From Micavibrio aeruginosavorus_D (GTDB taxonomy: Bacteria; Pseudomonadota; Alphaproteobacteria; Micavibrionales; Micavibrionaceae), in contig NZ_CP195303.1 in assembly GCF_051245535.1 (NCBI RefSeq), positions 1,922,001 through 1,986,000 on the forward strand: 64,000 nt of DNA, given 5' to 3'. A model generated the notes under the pieces. It was not told the DNA's origin. It saw only the letters and a program-made list of their open reading frames with translations, and did no database searches. Positions within the stretch are counted from its first letter, which is position 1; each line of letters begins with the position of its first letter. Positions 52,035 through 60,332 of the stretch are shown piece by piece. The translations under genes were made by a program, and so were the position numbers.

Positions 52035-52994
52035 GTGTCTGACGCATCTCTTTATACCGTTACAATACGCCTTCCGGCTGGCCTGAGCGATGTTCAGGCC
52101 AGCTTTTTTGCTGATGAAGCCTTTGGCGGGGAACAGATTTCATCGTCATTGGTGCGCGAAATCCCTGCATCCGAAGGGGATCTGAAAGCCACGGCGTGGA
52201 CCATTCAGTGGTTGATGGCGGGCATCGCCGACACAAGCGCGCTGGCCAACCAGCTAAACGAAGCCGCCATGATGTTCGATCTGGCGGGCATAAACCTGAC
52301 CCCGGCGGATTTGGATTGCGTCACGGTCAACCCGGACACCAATTGGCTGGAACAATCTTATCGCAGCTTCCCACCCTTTACCGTGGGCCAGTTTTATATT
52401 CACGGCAGCCATTCCACCGATCCCGCGCCGGATGGTTTCCGCGCGTTGCAAATTGATGCCGCCACGGCGTTTGGGTCCGGTGAACATGGCACGACGGCGG
52501 GCTGCCTGTTGCTGCTGGAGCAATTAAAGGCTGACGGTGTTCAGCCACACCGCATTCTGGATATGGGTTGCGGGTCGGGCATTCTGGGCATTGCCGCATG
52601 GATGTTGTTCGACCGCCCCGTCATTGCCAGCGATATCGATGCCGAATGCATTCGCGTGACCGATAATCACGGCCACATCAATCATATTCCCGTGTGGGAT
52701 GAACAACCGACCACCACCGGCATGGCCACATGCGCGGGAGACGGGTTCCGTCTGCCGCTGGTGCAAAACCACGCGCCTTATACAATCGTGATTGCCAACA
52801 TCCTGCCCGCGCCGTTGCTGGCCATGGCCAACGATCTGGTTGCGGCGATGGAAGACAATGGTTTCGTTATTCTGTCCGGGATTTTGAATGAGCAAGCGGA
52901 CGAAGTTGAAAACGCCTATATCGCCCTCAACCTAAAACCCGTCACGCGCATGGTGCGCGGGGATTGGACGTCGTTGTTGATGCGGAAAGAATAA
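52035..52994 (+). CDS. prmA: Ribosomal protein L11 methyltransferase
   Basis: 319 residues from a GTG start adjoining the preceding stop. The N-terminal ~120 residues are the L11-binding domain. The catalytic domain has the pre-motif DAATAFGSGEHGTT, the SAM-binding LDMGCGSGILGIAAW, the acidic ASDID, and the NIL motif VIANILPAPL. PrmA trimethylates L11 at several amino groups. The C-terminus RGDWTSLLMRK is typical. Confidence 0.94.
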   Translation: MSDASLYTVTIRLPAGLSDVQASFFADEAFGGEQISSSLVREIPASEGDLKATAWTIQWLMAGIADTSALANQLNEAAMMFDLAGINLTPADLDCVTVNPDTNWLEQSYRSFPPFTVGQFYIHGSHSTDPAPDGFRALQIDAATAFGSGEHGTTAGCLLLLEQLKADGVQPHRILDMGCGSGILGIAAWMLFDRPVIASDIDAECIRVTDNHGHINHIPVWDEQPTTTGMATCAGDGFRLPLVQNHAPYTIVIANILPAPLLAMANDLVAAMEDNGFVILSGILNEQADEVENAYIALNLKPVTRMVRGDWTSLLMRKE

Positions 52995-52996
52995 AA

Positions 52997-53026
52997 GAAA
53001 AAGGCCCGATTAACCGGGCCTTTTTC
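52997..53026. terminator. Terminator between prmA and the convergent nuclease gene
   Basis: AAAGGCCCG (53000-53008) pairs with CGGGCCTTT (53015-53023), with an A-rich left and T-rich right side, so it can end both transcripts. Confidence 0.9.
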
Positions 53027-53027
53027 T

Positions 53028-56000
53028 TTATCCTAAATTCTGCTTCGGCGGCTTCGGTGTTCGCACCTTGGATTTTGCCAGCGGGCGCTGGTATGTGCCA
53101 TAGGGGCGGTTATCGTCTAGGCCCAGCAGGCGGTAATCATTGGCGGACAGCGCCCAATCCGGATCGTTATTCGCGATCTTCGTCTTAATGTCCTGCACCA
53201 AATTTTCTGTTTCCTGCAAAATCGCTTCGGCCAGTGCGCGGTCTTTTTTCGACTTGCCCGCCATGCGCTCTTCCCAATTTTCATGGGCGCGTTTGATTTG
53301 CATTTCCAGTCGACCCAGCGACACCGCATCCGTATCGATCAGGCCATGAATACGGGCCTTTTCCTTAGCCTTTTCACGGGCCAGATCATCGGGGTGCAGG
53401 TAGTTTTTCGTTTTGCCAAACAATTGCGCGTGTTCCATTTGCGCGCGGTACAGCACGGCGACATACCGCTCCCGCACCTGAACCGAATGGAATTGATCCA
53501 GCGCGTGGGCCCGTTCGCGGTTGATGCGATCGGATTCCTTGGCGTTTGCAAATTCTTCGGCGCACGGTACGAACAATTTCGCCAGTGCCTTGTCATGCGC
53601 CGACATTTCCATGAAGGCCGGGGCATAGACCCGTTCTTCCAAGGTTTGTTTGCGGTCGAAATCGGGGAAGTAGCGCGCCATTTCCATCGCGCGCACCATA
53701 TTCGCGGCCATTTCCGGGTTGCGCTCGATGAAGTGTTTGTTCGCCTTCATCTGTTCCAGCGATGCGCCACGGTTTGCGCCAATGGCAATGCCGCGTTCCA
53801 CCGATGTCACCAACGGTTGTTTGTTGATGCTGATCACCTCAAACGCTTTGTGCAGGCGGTGATTCCGGTCGCTCATAATCTCGGCAATTTCCTGCGGCCC
53901 CATATGCATAAATTCTTTGGGGTCGAAGTCGGAGACGTTGAACAAAACCGCCTTGTTCGCGTAGCGACGCTCAGTTGAGCGGCCCACATAAACACCGATA
54001 TTCGCGCACGCCTTGTACGCCGTACGGTTGACGTAGGTCAGCAAGTGACGCGGATACACCATGCCATTATGCGTCCCGCCGAGATATTTTTTCACCTCGG
54101 CCTTGTTCGCGTTCATGGTCATGCGGGTGTACAGTTCCGGATCAATTTCGCGCATGAACTGGTCCAAACGGCGTTCCATGATCACGTCGTTGCGCCCTTC
54201 GTGCGCCGCGCCGTCTTTCTTGGACACCAGATTGTTGGAAATCATCAGCCCTTCGACCGTGAAATCCGGGAATTCCGGGTTTTCCGGCTTGCGGCGGACC
54301 TTGAATTTATCCGGGCGCAGATAGGCAAACATACGCGCCTTGTTGCGAATATCGCTGCTGCGAATACCGCCACCGCTCATCGGGAAATAGTTCAAATCCC
54401 CGGCGGCGAAGGCCAGTTGCTGCATCCACATATTGTCGGCGTTGAAAATATTCGCGCCATCCACCATGGTTTTGATATGCACCATGCGCGGGGATTTCAA
54501 TTCTTTCTTCTTTGACGGGTCCAGAACATAGTTGATGGTTTTCTGTTCATAGACATTCACGCCATTATCGCCCTTGGCCTTGCTGCGGCTGGCATCTTCG
54601 GGCTTCTGTTCGGCATCGATATACAGGCGTGATGCCGTATGCTCGTTGCCCTTTTCATCCTTGAACGAAACTTCCTTCGATTGCTCCAGAAATTCCTTGA
54701 TCTTGAAGTAGAACAGACGCTGCGGGAAGGCACCGCTCAATTCACCCGGGTGATTAAAGGCATCCTTTGCATCCACCGGCGGTTTTTCATACAGGGCCGA
54801 CGGCATCACATTGGTGGTCAGCAACGCATCCAGATCCGGCAGGATCGTACGCGGCAGAATTTGATAATAGTTTGCCCATTTTTCATTCGCATCACCCAGT
54901 AAATCATACTGAACCGCGGCGAACTGATGAATAGCGGCATACCGGCCCAATTGGGTCGTTTCGGTGTCGTAGGTGATGCCGCGCATAAAGCCGTTCTGGA
55001 TATAATAATCCGGCAACGACATCGGCACGCGGCGTTGTTTCGGGTTCAAATTCGCCCCGTCGATGTTCAACACGGCATCATGCTGGTCCCGTGCGGCGCG
55101 GCGGAGTTTCAGGCGGTGTTTTTCATCACCGCTTTCTTCACGCGCATCCGCAATTTCGCGGATCATATCACCCATCGGGGTTTTAATTTCCGGCGGAACG
55201 ATTTTGGTCAGATATTCGACATCTTCACCACCACCAAAATGCTGGTCCTTCGGACGCTTGATGGTGATGTAGGTCATCATTGATTTTTCTTGCCCAATGA
55301 TCGCGCAACCCTTGTCGTCGGAAATCTGGATGACGTCTTGTTCGCTCGGGTTAATCGCGGTCATGCCGTGCTTGACCATCAGGGCCGAGCTGTGCGCGCG
55401 TTGCGGCACATCGCCGTGCGTGGCCAGACCGTATGGCGCCCCGGCCATATCCATCATGCGCTCGACATCTTCTTGCCCGCCGTGGCCAGAGGCATGTTCG
55501 ATCACATATTCGTAACCGCGGCGCTCCAGAAACTGGATCACTTCGTTATAGTGTTTTTCCGACCCCGGAATTCCGGTTTGGGACACAATAAATTTATAAC
55601 GCTGCGGCGTGATAAAGCCGAGATTCTTCTGGTCCTTGTTCTCAATCAATCGGTTGAGAATGGACATTTGTTCGTTGTGCGTCCCGGTGACGACCAGACC
55701 ATGATGGCGGATATCACCATTCAAAATCGCATTCACACCAACGCCCGTCGGTGTGAAGTTCAAAACCCGGCGACCAAAGGCCGTGCGGGCATGTTCCTTC
55801 AACGTCCGGCCATTGCGGCGACCAATTTTTTCCAAGACTTTTTTGGTGAAGCGCAAGGACGCACCCAGCACAATCGTATCACGATCGGTTTCACCATAGG
55901 CGTCGGTGGTGGTCACCAAACGGGCCGCGTTCGTTCCGATATGCAGGGTGACCGGGGCCTTGTCCGGCGATTTGTTGATAAATTCAACCATGCCTTTTTT

Positions 56001-57842
56001 CACGTCGTCTTCACGTTTAACCGGGCCAACGAAGCTGGCGCGCGTAGAATCGACCGTGACCATCGTCGGCTTCAACGCCGTGATGCGTTCAACATCAAAC
56101 ACCGGGTTGGATTCAACCGTCTGGTCAAATTTCGCGTCGGAATAGTGGAACAACGACCCCTTCGGCGTTTTCACGAACACCCAGTTGGTGGGCGCGGAGT
56201 GCGGGGTCCAGCCAAATTCGGCGGTGATGTGCTTGCTGATCTGCAGTTCTTTTTTGCTGTCGATCAGGGAATCAATGACCGTCCATTTTTTCGGCATCCA
56301 TTCCTTGGGCACATCGAGCTTTTTGCAGATATCTTCGATATGCATTTTGGTGGCCGCATTACAGACCACATGATCCATCACATATCCGGCCAGCAACATA
56401 TGCGGCACGCCGCCATTATGGTCATAGTGCCAGTGCGTGATAAACGTCGCCGCCGCCTGATATTTCGGCTTGTGTTTCGGGTTGTTGCGGTGGCGGTAAT
56501 AATCGCCCGCGAACGCCATTTTCGCGTCATACCCGGTTTTATCGCGGTCCAGCGCCATGATACCCACATCGCGCACCAGCGATTCGGTGACCATCTTGCC
56601 CTTGTCATCGATATATTCGTAATGATCGGCGAAGCAGTTCGCACCCAGACCGCGTTCGCGGCCCGGCAAATGTTCGTTGGTCGGGTTACCGCCCAGAATG
56701 CGGGTGGTAAAGCGTGCACCTTCTTCTTTCGTCAGGGCCGGTACGCCGCTGATCGCTTTTTGCGTGTTGGTGTAGCCGATAATATCACCCAGATCCGGCA
56801 CGATCCCATCGCGGACATCCAGCATCGCGTCATGCGCGAAGTGCAGAATGCGGACCATGTTTTTGTGGTCGCTGGCGCGTTGTTTGCGATCACCGATCGT
56901 CGCGGCGGATAATTCCACCAGACCCTTGCCCTTTTCGCTCCGCACCGGGCGGAAGGACAGTTTGACCAGATTGTGGTCCTGATAATCATGGCTGGCGGCC
57001 AGATCTTTCTTCGCCAATGTCATTTCAACATTGGTGTGATCGGCGGATTCGCCACGGACCATTTCGGCCTGCAGGCTGTAGCGCACGGAATCCTTGTCAC
57101 GCCCAGCAACCGTTCCGCGCGTCGCCGCGTGGAACAAGACCGGCTGGCCCGGACGGGCGGCATAACCCTGTTGGAAGAACCCGGTCACCGCCGGAACATA
57201 TTGCGGCGGAATACGCAGGGAGCGGGTGATATTCTTGCGCCCTTCTTCATAGGCCAGACGGGCGTTGCCGTCCTTGTACGTGTTGGGCAGCGGTTTGATT
57301 TTCAAACCCGCATCCTTGGCAATATTGCCCAGCATCGGCATGCGCTGTTCCAGACGCAGCGTTTCCAAAACCTGCTGACAGGTGGACACGGCGGCTGTCA
57401 CCGCGCGGCGATCGTGCAAATTGATCACTTCGCCCTGCACCACCAGTTCGGTGATGCGCATGACATCCTTGCCCTTATGCTTGGTCGGCTCGGCCTTCAG
57501 CGTCATAAAGGGGGTGGTGATGTTGTCGCCGTTGGGGCGGTGGACCCAATGTTCGATGGCCACGGTAATCGCGCCGCCATCCACCGGATTTACATCGGCA
57601 TGAACGCCGTGAATGGCGCCCTGTTCCGCATAAAACTTCACCCCGGCATAACCGGAGTGACGGGATTCGTAGTATTTCTGGGCATCAATGCCAATTTCAA
57701 TCGGGAAATAGCGCAGATCAAAATCCGCCGCGCGTTCAAATAAACGCCCCAAACTCATCACGGCCTTCGGAGTCTTTTTCACATCCCCAATCTGTGTATT
57801 GGGAACGTCATCCTGATCCGGCGTGTTTGTGGTGTTGGTCAT
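53028..57842 (-). CDS. Giant predicted nuclease: RNase J-like MBL/beta-CASP half fused to exonuclease I-like DEDDh half
   Basis: 1604 residues. Residues 1-390 are unrecognised. About 395-860 follow RNase J: THWHYDHNGG (His470, His472, Asp474, His475), PHSAPTN (His548), HYSDAKFD (Asp569), DSTRASFVGP (599), VVTGTHNEQ (718), SGHGGQED (His787) and ATHGDVPQRAH (His809). About 950-1400 follow E. coli exonuclease I: YDTETTQLGR (Asp959, Glu961), NIFNADNMW (Asp1136), YLRPDKF, AAHEGRND (His1214, Asp1219, the ExoI HxxxxD spacing), AVLFNVSDFDP and VISINKQPLV. Both catalytic sets look intact. RNase J degrades RNA 5'-3' and endonucleolytically; ExoI degrades ssDNA 3'-5'. The C-terminal 200 residues are helical. 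A gene lies just upstream with a 9-bp gap. Function is inferred from motifs only. Confidence 0.85.
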   Translation of the reverse strand: MTNTTNTPDQDDVPNTQIGDVKKTPKAVMSLGRLFERAADFDLRYFPIEIGIDAQKYYESRHSGYAGVKFYAEQGAIHGVHADVNPVDGGAITVAIEHWVHRPNGDNITTPFMTLKAEPTKHKGKDVMRITELVVQGEVINLHDRRAVTAAVSTCQQVLETLRLEQRMPMLGNIAKDAGLKIKPLPNTYKDGNARLAYEEGRKNITRSLRIPPQYVPAVTGFFQQGYAARPGQPVLFHAATRGTVAGRDKDSVRYSLQAEMVRGESADHTNVEMTLAKKDLAASHDYQDHNLVKLSFRPVRSEKGKGLVELSAATIGDRKQRASDHKNMVRILHFAHDAMLDVRDGIVPDLGDIIGYTNTQKAISGVPALTKEEGARFTTRILGGNPTNEHLPGRERGLGANCFADHYEYIDDKGKMVTESLVRDVGIMALDRDKTGYDAKMAFAGDYYRHRNNPKHKPKYQAAATFITHWHYDHNGGVPHMLLAGYVMDHVVCNAATKMHIEDICKKLDVPKEWMPKKWTVIDSLIDSKKELQISKHITAEFGWTPHSAPTNWVFVKTPKGSLFHYSDAKFDQTVESNPVFDVERITALKPTMVTVDSTRASFVGPVKREDDVKKGMVEFINKSPDKAPVTLHIGTNAARLVTTTDAYGETDRDTIVLGASLRFTKKVLEKIGRRNGRTLKEHARTAFGRRVLNFTPTGVGVNAILNGDIRHHGLVVTGTHNEQMSILNRLIENKDQKNLGFITPQRYKFIVSQTGIPGSEKHYNEVIQFLERRGYEYVIEHASGHGGQEDVERMMDMAGAPYGLATHGDVPQRAHSSALMVKHGMTAINPSEQDVIQISDDKGCAIIGQEKSMMTYITIKRPKDQHFGGGEDVEYLTKIVPPEIKTPMGDMIREIADAREESGDEKHRLKLRRAARDQHDAVLNIDGANLNPKQRRVPMSLPDYYIQNGFMRGITYDTETTQLGRYAAIHQFAAVQYDLLGDANEKWANYYQILPRTILPDLDALLTTNVMPSALYEKPPVDAKDAFNHPGELSGAFPQRLFYFKIKEFLEQSKEVSFKDEKGNEHTASRLYIDAEQKPEDASRSKAKGDNGVNVYEQKTINYVLDPSKKKELKSPRMVHIKTMVDGANIFNADNMWMQQLAFAAGDLNYFPMSGGGIRSSDIRNKARMFAYLRPDKFKVRRKPENPEFPDFTVEGLMISNNLVSKKDGAAHEGRNDVIMERRLDQFMREIDPELYTRMTMNANKAEVKKYLGGTHNGMVYPRHLLTYVNRTAYKACANIGVYVGRSTERRYANKAVLFNVSDFDPKEFMHMGPQEIAEIMSDRNHRLHKAFEVISINKQPLVTSVERGIAIGANRGASLEQMKANKHFIERNPEMAANMVRAMEMARYFPDFDRKQTLEERVYAPAFMEMSAHDKALAKLFVPCAEEFANAKESDRINRERAHALDQFHSVQVRERYVAVLYRAQMEHAQLFGKTKNYLHPDDLAREKAKEKARIHGLIDTDAVSLGRLEMQIKRAHENWEERMAGKSKKDRALAEAILQETENLVQDIKTKIANNDPDWALSANDYRLLGLDDNRPYGTYQRPLAKSKVRTPKPPKQNLG

Positions 57843-57851
57843 TGTTCCCGT

Positions 57852-58628
57852 TTACTCCCCCAAGAAACGCTTGTCCCTGTGTATGCTCGTTATTTTTTCT
57901 GGCATACGGTCATCGGATGCGGGCTGGCCCGTATCCATCACACACCCACTTGCTGATCGCCGGTCCAGCATCTGTGTCCGGTTTGGGCGATCATAGGCTG
58001 TTGCCAGTTTCGGCCCCAAAGTCGGGCGGCGCGACGGCACAGTCAGTTTTTTATTGTTTTGCTTCCCACCCGATCCCGATTGGCCATCATTCAGGACATC
58101 ATCCGACGTCCGGCGTAAATCGGGGTGCAGGCGGTGCAGTTCCAAAATCCGTTCAAAATCAGGAACCTGATCCGCCTGGATCTGGTGCAGGAAGAATAGC
58201 GCGGCATTCACGGCGCGGGAAGAAATTTTTTCCGTAATTTTAATCGGCCGCGCCATGATTTTCAGGCTGATAACCGAGCGCGCAGGCACGGAAAACCGCC
58301 GCGCATCGAACACGATTTCCATAACCGGAAGATCGGTCACTTGCCCCATCAAATCGTAATGCCACGAATCGATGCGCAACAAAACCGTATCGGCCCCGTC
58401 ACAGGGTGCGCCGTTTCCATGCACGGCGTGGCAGTTATGAATGGAGTATCCCAGACCCAGAATGGTGGATTCGGCGGAATCCCGCCGGGTCGCGGCGGAT
58501 TCAGGTTTCTGTAAAAATTCGAAGAGGGTCCACCCGGCAACCGGCCAATTCAGCCGCGCCGCAGGAATACAGATAGAATGGGCCTCACCCGTACCGGGCA
58601 GCGGCGTTATTTCGGTTCTGTAAGCCAC
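57852..58628 (-). CDS. Protein of unknown function, cotranscribed with the fused nuclease
   Basis: 258 residues from a GTG at 58628 that has GCAGGAG five bases upstream; the frame extends to 58781 but without a better start. It contains IHNCHAVHGNGAPCDGADTVLLRIDSWHYDLMGQ-type sequence in the first half (two Cys, several His) and two strands-like segments, VMEIVFDARRFSVP and VISLKIMARPIKI. The C-terminal 90 residues are basic and low-complexity. Only 9 bp separate it from the nuclease start. The tight pairing suggests a partner, but I recognise no domain. Confidence 0.65.
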   Translation of the reverse strand: MAYRTEITPLPGTGEAHSICIPAARLNWPVAGWTLFEFLQKPESAATRRDSAESTILGLGYSIHNCHAVHGNGAPCDGADTVLLRIDSWHYDLMGQVTDLPVMEIVFDARRFSVPARSVISLKIMARPIKITEKISSRAVNAALFFLHQIQADQVPDFERILELHRLHPDLRRTSDDVLNDGQSGSGGKQNNKKLTVPSRRPTLGPKLATAYDRPNRTQMLDRRSASGCVMDTGQPASDDRMPEKITSIHRDKRFLGE

Positions 58629-58878
58629 GTTTACTCCTGCGCATCTTTTTGTTTTATTTATAAAAAGACGTGAAACCTGATGGCAGTGATAGGCATAAGA
58701 ATTTTTTATTTCAAGACTGGTTTCCCACCCAATCTCGTGCAATAACTCTACCCTTCCCCTGACGCCCATACCATCCCACACCCGGTCTTATCCACAGGGC
58801 GGGATTTTGCATTCGCGCCGCTGACGCGTAATGCGTGTAGCGGAGAATACGCCAATAAGAGAAGCAAAGGTTTTCTCA
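58629..58878. other. Intergenic region with rising A+T content
   Basis: 250 bp between the nuclease operon and the CoiA-like gene. It should contain the operon's promoter on the minus strand (upstream of 58628), but I could not find a convincing -35/-10 pair. No gene was seen. Confidence 0.4.
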
Positions 58879-59271
58879 TTACTTCCATCTTCTGGCGCGC
58901 CTCCCTGCAAAAATTTCTTTCCATTCTGCAATTTGCATCTGATCAATTTCCTCGCGCGTTCTTGCTGTACCGCTGATGGGCACATCAATCTCGCCCTCAA
59001 ACGCTGCGGGGGTAATGTTTAAGTCTGATTTGGTACACACATCGCTAATGTAATCTCCATTTGATCTGTATGAAGATTCATTTTTTTGCACATGACGTTC
59101 GACTTTCTCTTCTTCCTGAGACTGGGCACACGCTGGCGCGCCCTTATGAGCCCAATGCCAACTCCTTATTTCTCCACATCGTGCGTATGTTTCACTTTTA
59201 CAGTGTGGACATACCCCTTTTAGCTTTGGTTGAGGCTCAATTAAGCAGTTGTTCACAAGGGCAAGGCGCAT
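58879..59271 (-). CDS. CoiA-like zinc-finger protein fragment
   Basis: 130 residues from the ATG at 59271 (GGAGAAAG upstream); the frame is open to 59373. The first ~45 residues match the N-terminus of competence CoiA-like proteins: CPHCKSETYARCGEIRSWHWAHK, with Cys21, Cys24 and His39/His42. Full CoiA-like proteins run to 250-400 residues with a restriction-type nuclease domain. Here the chain goes on through an acidic stretch and ends in a basic RRARRWK, with no nuclease motif I can see. It is AT-rich against its neighbours. A truncated gene or a short regulatory relative are both possible. Confidence 0.55.
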   Translation of the reverse strand: MRLALVNNCLIEPQPKLKGVCPHCKSETYARCGEIRSWHWAHKGAPACAQSQEEEKVERHVQKNESSYRSNGDYISDVCTKSDLNITPAAFEGEIDVPISGTARTREEIDQMQIAEWKEIFAGRRARRWK

Positions 59272-59510
59272 AACTTTCTCCAATATGCTATAGCTGCGCA
59301 CCCCATCAAAGATAGGGCACCAGTCAAACGTTAATGAGGAAGAATTACTCTGCAGCGCTTGCCAGCTTGTCACTGGACTTCTTTATTATTGTCTTCGACG
59401 TTCAGGCAAGCCTCCGTCGGTTCTTTTAGCTCAGTGACTTGGAAATCACTGCATCCTGCAACTATGTAGAGTACGCTCTCACAAAATGAAATTCAATATT
59501 ATTGAATTTG

Positions 59511-60176
59511 TTATCGCACTGGGCGCGGCAAACGGCGATACAAGCCCAGCAGATAGAGCAGCACGAAGTAATAGAAGCACAGCTCTTGCATCTCACTGGT
59601 GCGTTCGAACAAATTGATGCCCGTGCCTTCGACCACTTTGTCCAGCAGATGCACACCAATCGCCAGCGCCGCCACCACCCACAACGCCGTGGACGGATAA
59701 AACGCATTGAAGCGCGCGGGCAATACCGCCGGACGAACTTTACGCAACAGCGGAATAATCAACCCGCCCACAGCCACCCCGATCATCAGGATCAGCCGCG
59801 GCTTCTGGTCCAGCCAGGCGGAGGTGTTGTGCAGATTGGTTTCATTCTGGTCGTTCAGATGGGTCCAGAAATCCGGCGTGCCCCAGCCGACAAAATGCTG
59901 GCCCCAGCTAATTTCCTCGCCCGCGACATAGAAACAGCACACAGCAGCAATAGCCACCCAAGCGCTCATCAGCAGATCCGCACGGCGATCCATGGGCACA
60001 AACGTTGCAATCGCCACCAACACCGCAGCCACCAGCACCAGAAACTGCAAATTCTCATACAGCCCCAATTCGCTATACATAAATTCCAGCGTCGGGCGGT
60101 CCAGCAACCGTTCCGAAATAAACTGCCCCACGATCAGGACGGGCGGCAGGATGTAGAACCAGAATTTAGTGAGCAT
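59511..60176 (-). CDS. Integral membrane protein of unknown function with EEISWGQ motif
   Basis: 221 residues, about six hydrophobic helices. Between helices the conserved stretch GEEISWGQHFVGWGTPDFW followed by NDQNETNLHN is one I associate with a widespread uncharacterised membrane family. The polar motif in a membrane loop (Glu-Glu, Trp, Gln, His) suggests a catalytic or binding site. The gene is flanked by AT-rich DNA and stands alone on its strand. Confidence 0.65.
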   Translation of the reverse strand: MLTKFWFYILPPVLIVGQFISERLLDRPTLEFMYSELGLYENLQFLVLVAAVLVAIATFVPMDRRADLLMSAWVAIAAVCCFYVAGEEISWGQHFVGWGTPDFWTHLNDQNETNLHNTSAWLDQKPRLILMIGVAVGGLIIPLLRKVRPAVLPARFNAFYPSTALWVVAALAIGVHLLDKVVEGTGINLFERTSEMQELCFYYFVLLYLLGLYRRLPRPVR

Positions 60177-60332
60177 GGTGGGAAAACCCTGTTGAAAAAG
60201 CTATACGCCGCATGATGGAACATCTCTTCAAGATATTCAACCTTGTAGCCACCCTAGGTTTCGCATAAATTTTAGCAATAACAAAAGTTTAATACGGCCT
60301 TGCGAAACACAATCCATTTAGAGCCCCAAGAC

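Noticed and set aside
55290..56912. 540-codon open frame on the plus strand
   Set aside because: It is antisense to the 1604-residue nuclease gene, whose protein has clear motifs; the plus-strand product is His/Arg/Phe-biased, as expected for a shadow of GC-rich codons.
53028..57842. Two separate nuclease genes joined by a sequencing error
   Set aside because: The frame is continuous for 1604 codons with a sensible linker (about 860-950) and no internal start with a good ribosome-binding site was noticed near the junction; a real fusion is simpler.
59415..59470. tRNA-like stretch (TTTTAGCTCAGTG resembles a D-arm start)
   Set aside because: There is no matching GAGC to close the D-arm, no anticodon stem and no T-arm GTTCGA, and the acceptor ends do not pair.
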